DNA from: Porphyromonadaceae bacterium UBA2720
GTDB taxonomy: Bacteria > Bacteroidota > Bacteroidia > Bacteroidales > Muribaculaceae
Assembly (NCBI GenBank): GCA_002353885.1
Contig: DEKO01000208.1
Location: 1-13,068, forward strand
Direction: 5' to 3'
Length of the DNA stretch: 13,068 bases
The position numbers were made by a program, and so were the translations under genes. This document shows positions 5,994 through 13,068 of this stretch, piece by piece; positions within the stretch are counted from its first letter, which is position 1; the number at the start of each line of letters is the position of its first letter. Under the pieces are notes generated by a model. It was not told where the DNA came from. It made no database searches and was given only the letters and a program-made list of their open reading frames with translations.

Positions 5994-8900
5994 TGAGCCT
6001 AGTCAAGTCGACATACCGCAAGACCACTCTCTCCTGCATAGCGACGCAGCATGTCGCATTCAGGGGAAAGTGGTGTCGCATACCTGTGTTGTTCGCGTGC
6101 TTCGTCTTGTCGCTGCTGAACGCCCTGCTGGGTTGGTCCCAGACCGTGCCCGACTTCCCCGCATCGGGCCAGAGCGACATTGTCGGCAAGACGGAAGACA
6201 GGTTCGAGGTCACCCCCAGCGGTCAGGTCAGCTATGAGATTGCCATCAAGGTGCCCACCGGCACGGGCGGCATGGAGCCCAAGTTGAGCATCAGCTACAA
6301 CGGTTCGAGGCGCAACGGCCTGTGCGGCATCGGCTTCGACCTGACGGGCCTGTCGGTCATCAACCGCGCCCCGGCCAACATGCACGTTGACGGCCGCGCC
6401 GGCACGGTCGAGGTCAGCAGCGACGACTGCCTGATGCTCGACGGCCAGCGTCTGATCCAGGTGGCCAACCTGGGCGACGGCCGCAAGGAGTGGCGCACCG
6501 AGCAGGACAGCTACTCCCGCATCATCTCGCAGGAAGTGGGGGTATTGGGTATTTACAGTTTCCATGTCCAGACCAAGAGCGGACTGACCTATTACTATGA
6601 CGCGTCCAGCTCTCCGCATGCCGACCGTGACAATCCCGGCGGCACCTCACAGCCCCACTTCCTGTTCTGGCTGCTCAAGAAGGTCGAGGACACCTCCGGC
6701 AACTACTACACCGTGACCTATGGCACCGACCACCGCCGCGGCGAGTACTGGCCCGAGCGTGTCGACTATACCTACCATGGCAACACGCAGACTCCGTATG
6801 CGTCAGTGCGGTTTGATTATGCGACCAACCCCGACTCGACGGTGACCTACATCGGCGGACTGCGTGTGCGCAACTGCCATCTGCTGACCAGCGTCAAAGC
6901 CTATTATGGCGAAGAGATGGTCAAGCGCTACGATCTGGCCTACCAGAGCGTGAACAACCACCGTCAGCTGGTCTCGGTGACCGAGCATGGCCTCGACGGC
7001 AGCAGTCTCAGACCCACCGTGTTCGGGTGGCACAACACGCCGGGCGAACCTGGCGGCCAGGTTAATGTGGGCGGTCTGGACCAGCTGGTGGGCGCCAAAC
7101 TCGTCACCGGCGACTTCAACGGTGACGGCGTGACTGATGTGTTCGCCTATGCCGAGGACGATGACAACGACTGGAGCGGCTGGCGCGTGTTTCTTGGTGA
7201 TGGTGCCGGCATGACCCAGGCCGCGTCGGGCAGCTTCAACTATGCCCTGCAGACCCCAAAGCAAGTGCTGAGCGTTGACATCAATGGCGACGGCCTCGAT
7301 GACATCATTGTCAAGAAGGAGGGCAAGCACTACAGCTGGGGCACCACCACCTACCGCGACATGGAGATTTATCTCTCCGGCATCTCATTCCTCGGTCAAT
7401 ACGGGTTAAGCTATCATACATGCGCCTACAGCTCGACCGACAATTTCACGCTTTATCCTGCAAAAGTGTCGACCAGCTCGCAGGGCTATGCCAACGCGAG
7501 TGTGCTGATGACATTCGACGGCACCAAGAACGGCCGGCTGTGGCATGGCATCACCGACTATACAGCCTTCACATCACCCAAGGACTGGGGCACGGTTTAT
7601 CTGGGCGACTTCGACGGTGACGGCCTGACCGACATCGCCAACCGTGTGGGCAGTTATCTGTATTTCCTGACCACCGACGGCACCGGCATGCAGTATCAGG
7701 CAGTGGACCGCCGCCATGACGTTGGCGGCGAGTTCATCTACACCGGCGACTTCAACGGTGACGGCAAGACAGACCTTTTCCGCATCAACGGCTATGGCGC
7801 CCAGACGGTGGAGTACAGCACAGGCAGCTTCCTTTTCTCCTCGGAATTTCTTGATGCCACGGGCTGGCTGCCCAGCGGCTTCCAGTACCAGATGCGCTTG
7901 TGCGACCTGGACGGTGACGGCCGTGACGACGCCTTTCGGCAGACGGTTCAGCAACGCACCAACTACAGCGAGCCTCAGGCTTACTATAACCGCAACGACG
8001 GCAAGCTCTTTGTCGCCAGTGCCGCCAACATCGGCTACGGACAGAACCAGCTGGACCAGATAGCCGGCGACTTCAACGGCGACGGCAAGGTTGACCTGAT
8101 GCGCAAGTCTACCAAGGACAGTGACGGCCAATCATGCGCCATCAGTTACAGCCCTCTTGGCCCAAACAATCTGCTGGCCAGCGTCACCGACGGTCTGGGC
8201 AACACGACGTCCATCGAGTACAAGTGCATGACCGACACGGCCGTGTACACCCGCGGCACCGTCAATACCGACTCCGTTGGCAGTCCGCCATACAGCCGCT
8301 CGTTGTCGGCCGCCTGGCCGTTGGTGTCGCGCGTGACAGTTCCCGACGGCATCGGCGGCACACGCTCGACCACCTACCGCTACCACAACGCGCTACTGCA
8401 CAAGCGGGGCCGCGGTGTGATGGGCTTCGAGCAGACCACGGTGCTCGACGAGGCCACCGCCACCGAGACCGTCACGCACTACAAGGTCCACCCGCAGGAG
8501 TTCGTCATGACCCCAGACTGGCAGACAGTGCGCGTTGGCGACCGTCTGGTCGAGGAGACCGAGATGACCGACACGCTGGTCTACCACTACAGCCATGTGT
8601 TCAGCGTGCAGCCCAAGGAGAGCACCACCTGGAAGTATGAGTACAACACCGGCGAGCTGGTGGCGCAGACCACCACCCGGCAGCAGTTCGACAGCCATGG
8701 CAACGTCACCCGCCTGGAGACTGTGACCCCCTACAAGACCGAGGTCAACGTCAACACCTACGCCGACGACACCACACTCGGCGCCAGCTCGCGCTGGCTG
8801 CTGGGCCGTCTGGTGAGCGCCGAGGTCACCAAGAGTGACGGCACCGCCACACAGACGCTGCGCTCCACCTTCGAGTATGATGCGGCCACCGGCTTGCTCG

Positions 8901-11900
8901 TGCGCGAGTCCATCGAGCCCGACGACCCGCAGCTGGGCAGCAGCAAGGCCTACACCCGCGACGCGTTCGGCAACATCGTCCGCAGCGTGCACCGCACCAA
9001 CGCCAGCACCTCGCAGCAGCGCGTCACCCGGACCCTGTATGACGACAAGGGCCGCCTCATTACTGCCACGGTCAACGCCCTGGGCGACACGGCGCGCACC
9101 GTCCACGACCCGCTGCTGTGCGTGCCGTTGATGACTGTCGGCGCCAATAACGACACCACCCTGTACAGCTACGACGGCATGGGCAACCTGCTGCGGCGGT
9201 GCACCGCCATCGACACGGTCTCGACCGCCATGATGTTCGACCCCGCGGCATGCCACCCCGATGAACGGGGGATGCACTATGTGTTCAGCCGCCGCACGGG
9301 CGAGCCTCCGGGCGTCAAGTACTGCGACACGTTCGGCCGCGCGCTCTGGACCGCCACACAGGACATGGCGGGCGACTGGATTTTTACCCGCACCGAGTAT
9401 GACCACCTGGGCCGCGTGTCCCGCACCAGTGAGCCTTATCGCCAGGGGCAGACCATCCTCTGGAACGAGAACGAATACGACGCCATGGGCCGCGTCATCC
9501 GCCAGACCGACCCATCGGGTGGCAGCTACACCATGGCCTACAGCGGGCTGACCACAGTCACCACCGACCCGCTGGGGCGCACGACCACCAAGACCCTGGA
9601 CATGGAGGGCAATCTGGTGCGCAGCGAGGACGCCCTGGGCGGCACGGTCGACTATGAGTACGACCTGAGCGGGCACTGCACCGCCGTCACCGGCCCGCGC
9701 ACGACCATCGTCACCGAGTATGACAAGATGGGGCACCGCACCCGCCTTGTCGACCCCGACCTGGGCGAGACCACCTACGCCTACAACGGCTTCGGCGAGC
9801 TTGTCCGCCAGAGTTCCAGCGGCCAGACGACCTACTACAGCTACGACGAGCTGGGTCGCTTGAGCTGGGAGACGTTGCCCGACCGTCACATCATCCACAG
9901 CTACGACAGCCAGTGGAAGGGCGCCGTCGACCAGGTGGTCACCACCAGCAACGACGCGGGCGGTGTCATCTACACCCGCGACCAGCACGGCCGCGTCAAG
10001 CGCCAGACCGAGTATATCGACGGCAAGTCGTTCGTCACACGCTTCACCTACAACACGCTCAATCAGGTCGAGCAGATCACCTATCCCAATGGCCTGAAGG
10101 TACGCAACGTTTATACCGCCACCGGCTATCTCAAGCAAGTGCGCGATGCCGACAGTGGCGCGCTCTACTGGCAGGCCGACTCGACCGACGCCCGCGGCCA
10201 GCTCGAGCGGTTCACCCTGGGCAACGGTCTGGTCACCACCGTGACGCACAATGCCGCCAAGGGCCACATCGAGCGCATCGCTACCGCCGGTGTGCAGGAC
10301 TTCACCTATGCGTTCAACGAGGTGGGCTGCCTGACCGGACGCACCGATAACCTGCGCTCGCTGCACGAGGCTTTCGCCTACGACGACCTCGACCGCCTGA
10401 CCGGGGTCTCACAGGGCGGCACGGTGGTGCAGCAGATGACCTACGACGCGGCCGGCAACATCACCAGCAAGACTGGTGTGGGCACCCAGATAGGCTATAT
10501 CGACGGTACCAACCGCGTGAGCTACATCCGCGGGGCCGACTATGTGCCCGTGCAGTGGGATGAGATACGCTACACCTCGTTCAACAAGGTCAGTTATGTG
10601 GCCAGCGGCACAAGCACCTTGCAGCTCAGCTACGGCTGGGACCGCCAGCGCCGCCTGGCCCGCAGCACCGTGGGCGGTGTGTTGACCAAGCGGTACTATG
10701 CCGGCAAATACTATGAGCAGGAGGTGCGGGGCGACACCGTCAGTCAGACGTGCTACCTCTATGGTTCCGAGGGGCTGTTCGCCCTGGTCATCCGCCGGGA
10801 CGGCCAGGACTCTGTCCGCTACTGCCACCGCGACCACCTGGGCGGCGTCATCGGCTACAGCGACGAGACGGGTCAGCTGGTGCAGGAACTGAGCTACGAC
10901 GTATGGGGCCGACGGCGCGACCCCGGCACGTGGGCCTACCTGCCCACGCTGGCCTCGGCAGGCGCGCTCGACCCGCACGGCTTCACAGGACATGAGCACA
11001 TTGACCTGCTCGAGATGGTCAACATGGACGGGCGTATCTATGACCCGGTGCTGGGCAGGTTCCTCTCGCCCGACCCCTTGGTGCAGGCACCCGACTTCAC
11101 CCAGAGCCTCAACCGCTATGCCTACTGTCTGAACAACCCGCTCTCGCTCACCGACCCCTCGGGCTACAGCTGGTTCAGCCGCAACTGGAAGTCACTGCTG
11201 GCATCGGTCGTGGGTATCGCCGCGGCAGTGTTCACTGGCGGAACCTCGGCAGGACTGACTGTCGCCATTGTGGCTGGCGCGGCAGGCGGCGCTGCCGGTG
11301 CCATGGTGGGCGCCATCCTCAATGGTCAGAACTTCGGGCAGATACTCAAGTCCACCTTCCAGGGGGCGTTGTTCGGAGCCATGAGCGGTGCGCTGAACTT
11401 CAGCATCGGCGGTGTGTCCAATATGGTGGCTCGGCTGGCGGCGCACTCAGTTGCCGACGGTCTGATGGAGGGCGTGCAGGGCGGCAACGTGCTGCACGGG
11501 GCGATGATGGGGCTGTTGTCGGCCGGCAGCGGCGAGGGCATGATGGCTCTGGGCGGCTCGTTGAAGACCGGCATGAAGGTCGCCCTGCAGTCGGTCATCG
11601 GCGGCACACTCAGCGAGCTGGGCGGCGGCAACTTCGCCAACGGCGCCATCACAGCAGCCTTCTCGTTCTTGTTCAACCACATGTATCATCAAAGAACTTT
11701 TGAAGATAGGTCAACGGTATTTGTTCAAGTTCCTTTAGATGAAAAATCACCGCTTAAAGGTGTTTATCTGTATGCCAAAGCGTATGTTATTATGACAAGA
11801 CTTGGAAGAGACATGTTGCTGAATGTTATCGGCAACACATCATATGCTCCTCATGGTGATGATGGAGACTTTATTTCAGCAATGTCTGCGACTTTACTAA

Positions 11901-12175
11901 CTAATGGAAAACCAATTCAAACAAAATATCTAGAGCTTGATTCGTCAAGTTCATATATACATGTGCCACATACTTCACCAAAAGGATCAACTCAATTTTT
12001 AGTAAGAAATCCTGAGCAGTACGAACATATTTCCATTGAAGTGAATACTTCTTGGATATACAGCTCCAATGGCCACTATTTCTCTCCTATTAACTTTTTG
12101 TCTAGGATATTTACTTTCGGTGTTGGGTTGCCACAATTTCCATATTTTCGTCCTCTAATATTTAAGATAAAATGA
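5993..12175 (+). CDS. Giant exported SpvB/FG-GAP/Rhs protein with a variable C-terminal tip
   Basis: This is a 2060-aa surface or secreted polymorphic-toxin-type protein. A long basic N-terminus leads into a hydrophobic export signal (about 30-48, ending LLGWSQ). A SpvB-like region follows (about 58-340). Six FG-GAP/VCBS calcium loops of the type DxNGDGxxD start near residues 374, 429, 539, 586, 638 and 693. YD repeats run from about 960 to 1570. The Rhs core (about 1600-1724) contains DHLGGV, IYDPVLGRFLSPDPL (1682-1696) and TDPSG (1720-1724). A Gly/Ala-rich hydrophobic region follows, then ANGAITAAFSFLFNHM (to 1897). The last 164 residues are unrelated in base composition and match no family I know. 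Rhs proteins form a closed shell around such a tip. It has no PAAR domain and no sorting tail of its own, so delivery is open. It overlaps its neighbours by 1 and 4 nt. Confidence 0.93.
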   Translation: MSLVKSTYRKTTLSCIATQHVAFRGKWCRIPVLFACFVLSLLNALLGWSQTVPDFPASGQSDIVGKTEDRFEVTPSGQVSYEIAIKVPTGTGGMEPKLSISYNGSRRNGLCGIGFDLTGLSVINRAPANMHVDGRAGTVEVSSDDCLMLDGQRLIQVANLGDGRKEWRTEQDSYSRIISQEVGVLGIYSFHVQTKSGLTYYYDASSSPHADRDNPGGTSQPHFLFWLLKKVEDTSGNYYTVTYGTDHRRGEYWPERVDYTYHGNTQTPYASVRFDYATNPDSTVTYIGGLRVRNCHLLTSVKAYYGEEMVKRYDLAYQSVNNHRQLVSVTEHGLDGSSLRPTVFGWHNTPGEPGGQVNVGGLDQLVGAKLVTGDFNGDGVTDVFAYAEDDDNDWSGWRVFLGDGAGMTQAASGSFNYALQTPKQVLSVDINGDGLDDIIVKKEGKHYSWGTTTYRDMEIYLSGISFLGQYGLSYHTCAYSSTDNFTLYPAKVSTSSQGYANASVLMTFDGTKNGRLWHGITDYTAFTSPKDWGTVYLGDFDGDGLTDIANRVGSYLYFLTTDGTGMQYQAVDRRHDVGGEFIYTGDFNGDGKTDLFRINGYGAQTVEYSTGSFLFSSEFLDATGWLPSGFQYQMRLCDLDGDGRDDAFRQTVQQRTNYSEPQAYYNRNDGKLFVASAANIGYGQNQLDQIAGDFNGDGKVDLMRKSTKDSDGQSCAISYSPLGPNNLLASVTDGLGNTTSIEYKCMTDTAVYTRGTVNTDSVGSPPYSRSLSAAWPLVSRVTVPDGIGGTRSTTYRYHNALLHKRGRGVMGFEQTTVLDEATATETVTHYKVHPQEFVMTPDWQTVRVGDRLVEETEMTDTLVYHYSHVFSVQPKESTTWKYEYNTGELVAQTTTRQQFDSHGNVTRLETVTPYKTEVNVNTYADDTTLGASSRWLLGRLVSAEVTKSDGTATQTLRSTFEYDAATGLLVRESIEPDDPQLGSSKAYTRDAFGNIVRSVHRTNASTSQQRVTRTLYDDKGRLITATVNALGDTARTVHDPLLCVPLMTVGANNDTTLYSYDGMGNLLRRCTAIDTVSTAMMFDPAACHPDERGMHYVFSRRTGEPPGVKYCDTFGRALWTATQDMAGDWIFTRTEYDHLGRVSRTSEPYRQGQTILWNENEYDAMGRVIRQTDPSGGSYTMAYSGLTTVTTDPLGRTTTKTLDMEGNLVRSEDALGGTVDYEYDLSGHCTAVTGPRTTIVTEYDKMGHRTRLVDPDLGETTYAYNGFGELVRQSSSGQTTYYSYDELGRLSWETLPDRHIIHSYDSQWKGAVDQVVTTSNDAGGVIYTRDQHGRVKRQTEYIDGKSFVTRFTYNTLNQVEQITYPNGLKVRNVYTATGYLKQVRDADSGALYWQADSTDARGQLERFTLGNGLVTTVTHNAAKGHIERIATAGVQDFTYAFNEVGCLTGRTDNLRSLHEAFAYDDLDRLTGVSQGGTVVQQMTYDAAGNITSKTGVGTQIGYIDGTNRVSYIRGADYVPVQWDEIRYTSFNKVSYVASGTSTLQLSYGWDRQRRLARSTVGGVLTKRYYAGKYYEQEVRGDTVSQTCYLYGSEGLFALVIRRDGQDSVRYCHRDHLGGVIGYSDETGQLVQELSYDVWGRRRDPGTWAYLPTLASAGALDPHGFTGHEHIDLLEMVNMDGRIYDPVLGRFLSPDPLVQAPDFTQSLNRYAYCLNNPLSLTDPSGYSWFSRNWKSLLASVVGIAAAVFTGGTSAGLTVAIVAGAAGGAAGAMVGAILNGQNFGQILKSTFQGALFGAMSGALNFSIGGVSNMVARLAAHSVADGLMEGVQGGNVLHGAMMGLLSAGSGEGMMALGGSLKTGMKVALQSVIGGTLSELGGGNFANGAITAAFSFLFNHMYHQRTFEDRSTVFVQVPLDEKSPLKGVYLYAKAYVIMTRLGRDMLLNVIGNTSYAPHGDDGDFISAMSATLLTNGKPIQTKYLELDSSSSYIHVPHTSPKGSTQFLVRNPEQYEHISIEVNTSWIYSSNGHYFSPINFLSRIFTFGVGLPQFPYFRPLIFKIK
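11165..11680 (+). other. Pre-tip region of the Rhs protein: Gly/Ala hydrophobic stretch and conserved boundary
   Basis: Inside the rhs gene, residues 1725-1896 follow the last core motif TDPSG. They include hydrophobic Gly/Ala-rich stretches (VVGIAAAVFTGGTSAG, VAIVAGAAGGAAGAMVGAIL) and the motif GGNVLHGAMMGLLSAGSGEG (1830-1849). The region ends in FANGAITAAFSFLFNH. Comparable NGAxxxAFxxLFN text precedes variable tips in many Bacteroidota Rhs proteins, from memory. Part of this DNA (11480-11544) recurs at 13004-13068, so it is a likely crossover point for tip exchange. Confidence 0.7.
11480..11544 (+). repeat. Rhs segment duplicated at the window's right edge (copy 1)
   Basis: This 65-nt stretch of the rhs gene encodes GGNVLHGAMMGLLSAGSGEGM. 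It is 60/65 identical to 13004-13068 in the same orientation and frame. The matching copy is cut by the window end, so the true repeat may be longer. The stretch lies about 140 nt before the composition break at the tip. Confidence 0.9.
11681..12172 (+). other. Hypervariable C-terminal tip of the Rhs protein (candidate effector domain)
   Basis: This segment encodes residues 1897-2060. The DNA changes abruptly from G+C-rich to A+T-rich at about 11681-11690 within one uninterrupted frame, a sign that the tip was acquired separately. The peptide looks rich in beta strands (GVYLYAKAYVIMTRL, MLLNVIGNTSY, EHISIEVNTSWIYSS) with short turns and a hydrophobic, Phe/Pro-rich end (SRIFTFGVGLPQFPYFRPL). 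I see no HNH, ADP-ribosyltransferase, deaminase or protease signature. It could be a new toxin fold or a binding domain. The overlap of its stop with the next gene (ATGA) supports pairing with that gene. Confidence 0.65.
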
Positions 12176-12831
12176 AAAAGTTATATTTTTTGCTCTTTTT
12201 AATTCTTATATTGAGTATATATTACCCGCTAAGAAAAGTGAATGCAAAGACATCGCTACCGTCCAATGATTACATAAAGCTTGATAGCATGCGATTGGAA
12301 TTTATGCATTCACAAGACACGACCATGCTAAATGATATTATTCTGACTATAGATTCTATCATGGAGACAGATGGGGTTCAAGAAGCACTAGTCAAAGAAA
12401 AAATGCAGTATTTGTGGGTGCTTGGACGTTTTGATGATTTTCTCTCCTTGTCAGATTCGCTATTAACGCCAGATACAGATTCTCTGGAATATTACATTAC
12501 AAAATTAGGCTATAGTTGGCTTAAAAATGAAAATGACTCGATTAATTCTTTATCATCAAAGATACTGTGGTTATTAGATAAAAAGTTGAAAACGACAAAA
12601 GACAATTCAGAGAAAATCATATTGTTGAATATGAAAAAAGATGTTTTTGTTCTGCTAGATGAAAAAAACAAAGCCAAATCCGTGACAAAAAGTATTAGTT
12701 CACTCGGAAATGAATATTTGCCTCTATTGGAATCTTTTGAATCCGATTATTCAGCTGAAAGAAACTTGCTCTTACATGAGAAAAACAGGTACATTCAATA
12801 TCTAAATTCAAAGAATAATTGTGATTTGTGA
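12172..12831 (+). CDS. Exported helical protein, candidate immunity or partner of the Rhs tip
   Basis: This 219-aa protein matches no family I know. It begins with a classical signal (MKKLYFLLFLILILSIYYPL), possibly cleaved after VNA at about 23-25. There is no lipobox cysteine, so a soluble periplasmic or N-terminally anchored protein is likely. The rest reads as amphipathic helices with many Leu, Ser, Asp and Lys (FDDFLSLSDSLLTPDTDSLE, SLSSKILWLLDKKLK), perhaps a TPR-like solenoid. Its ATG overlaps the rhs stop (ATGA), and it shares the tip's A+T-rich codon use, unlike the upstream body. Position, overlap and shared origin fit an immunity gene for the tip. If so, export suggests that the tip acts in the periplasm or at a membrane. 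A structural partner of the tip is the alternative. Confidence 0.7.
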   Translation: MKKLYFLLFLILILSIYYPLRKVNAKTSLPSNDYIKLDSMRLEFMHSQDTTMLNDIILTIDSIMETDGVQEALVKEKMQYLWVLGRFDDFLSLSDSLLTPDTDSLEYYITKLGYSWLKNENDSINSLSSKILWLLDKKLKTTKDNSEKIILLNMKKDVFVLLDEKNKAKSVTKSISSLGNEYLPLLESFESDYSAERNLLLHEKNRYIQYLNSKNNCDL

Positions 12832-12926
12832 TGAGTATGAGGGAATCGTTGTTCTGGGCTGCAAAATCAGCAACTGCACCTTTCCTCAACATTGGTCAGT
12901 CACCTTATCTTATTAAAAGCAATTGA
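12831..12926 (+). CDS. Possible 31-aa small ORF overlapping the preceding stop
   Basis: An ATG overlaps the stop of the 219-aa gene (TGATG) and opens a 31-codon frame beginning MSMRESLFWAAKSATAPFL and ending YLIKSN. A second ATG lies two codons in. The peptide matches no family I know. It could be a real tiny coupled gene, or the decayed end of an older cassette gene left by rearrangement before the orphan rhs segment. Base composition is intermediate. The evidence is only the overlap, so confidence is low. Confidence 0.2.
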   Translation: MSMRESLFWAAKSATAPFLNIGQSPYLIKSN

Positions 12927-13068
12927 GAACTCTTGGTGAACATATTGAGCTATTATTCCTACTGATTGTCGATAACAACAGGTACTACGAGCAGGATGAA
13001 CGCGGCGGCAATGTGCTGCACGGTGCGATGCTGGGGCTGCTGTCAGCCGGCAGCGGCGAGGGCATGAT
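12917..13068 (+). pseudogene. Orphan rhs C-terminal cassette, start missing, truncated by window end
   Basis: The frame is open from just after a TAA at 12914-12916 to the window edge. It has no ATG and reads through NNRYYEQDERGGNVLHG into LGLLSAGSGEGM. From 13004 it is the rhs pre-tip segment (match to 11480-11544). The preceding YYEQ..RG phrase resembles another part of the same protein (KYYEQEVRGD, about 10704-10730), though more weakly (20 of 27 bases). The copy thus lacks the roughly 750 nt lying between these motifs in the parent gene. Displaced, promoterless rhs tips downstream of an intact rhs gene are the known source of tip switching in Rhs systems. The tip itself must lie right of the window. 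Confidence 0.75.
13004..13068 (+). repeat. Rhs segment duplicated at the window's right edge (copy 2)
   Basis: This is the 65-nt counterpart of 11480-11544, with 60 of 65 bases identical. The five differences are AAC/AAT, GGG/GGT, ATG/CTG, TTG/CTG and TCG/TCA, of which only Met-to-Leu changes the protein. Retention of frame and sense suggests selection or recent exchange. Confidence 0.9.

Noticed and set aside
8393..10366. Long minus-strand open frame opposite the rhs gene
   Set aside because: It is an antisense shadow of the YD-repeat region. The composition is Gly/Ala/Val-biased without motifs, while the plus-strand frame carries clear YD and FG-GAP repeats.
5993..12175. Type VI-delivered Rhs effector
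   Set aside because: There is no PAAR domain or VgrG neighbour. The protein begins with an export signal, so Sec-dependent export fits better.

Overview
The window looks like a Bacteroidota chromosome, most likely order Bacteroidales; I cannot fix the family. The evidence is a promoter-like TAnnTTTG box upstream of the first gene, start codons preceded by A/T-rich leaders without Shine-Dalgarno sequences, a type A sorting-domain-like tail of the type IX secretion system (T9SS) on a small exported protein, and a Sec-exported SpvB/FG-GAP/Rhs giant protein. Most of the DNA is G+C-rich, but about 11.68-12.97 kb is strikingly A+T-rich.

Layout. Positions 1-327 are intergenic and hold the promoter of the first gene. 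On the minus strand they also hold a possible promoter, a His-rich short ORF and an intrinsic terminator. Positions 328-2595 encode a full-length long RelA/SpoT homologue for (p)ppGpp metabolism. Positions 2717-4804 encode a 7TM-HD (PgpH-type) phosphohydrolase, predicted to degrade c-di-AMP. A 58/59-bp near-identical inverted repeat flanks this second gene on both sides, and the 4805-5013 gap is full of short repeats.

From 5014 to 12831 four genes are tightly packed on the plus strand (gaps of 14, -1 and -4 nt): a small multi-spanning membrane protein, a 150-aa secreted protein that is little more than a signal peptide plus a T9SS-type tail, a 2060-aa SpvB/FG-GAP/Rhs protein, and a 219-aa exported helical protein. 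The Rhs protein has a conserved body and a 164-aa C-terminal tip. The coding style becomes A+T-rich exactly at the start of the tip, right after an NGAxxxAFxxLFN-like boundary motif. The tip and the overlapping 219-aa gene form a candidate polymorphic effector/immunity cassette of unrecognised family.

The last 65 bases (13004-13068) repeat 11480-11544 of the rhs gene, in the same reading frame, with 60 of 65 bases identical and four of the five changes synonymous. There is no start codon of its own. This is the signature of a displaced (orphan) rhs C-terminal cassette cut off by the window edge. The system is therefore probably a tip-switching Rhs locus in a Bacteroidales genome, with a T9SS-linked accessory protein and an uncharacterised tip. 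This is the most interesting part of the window.
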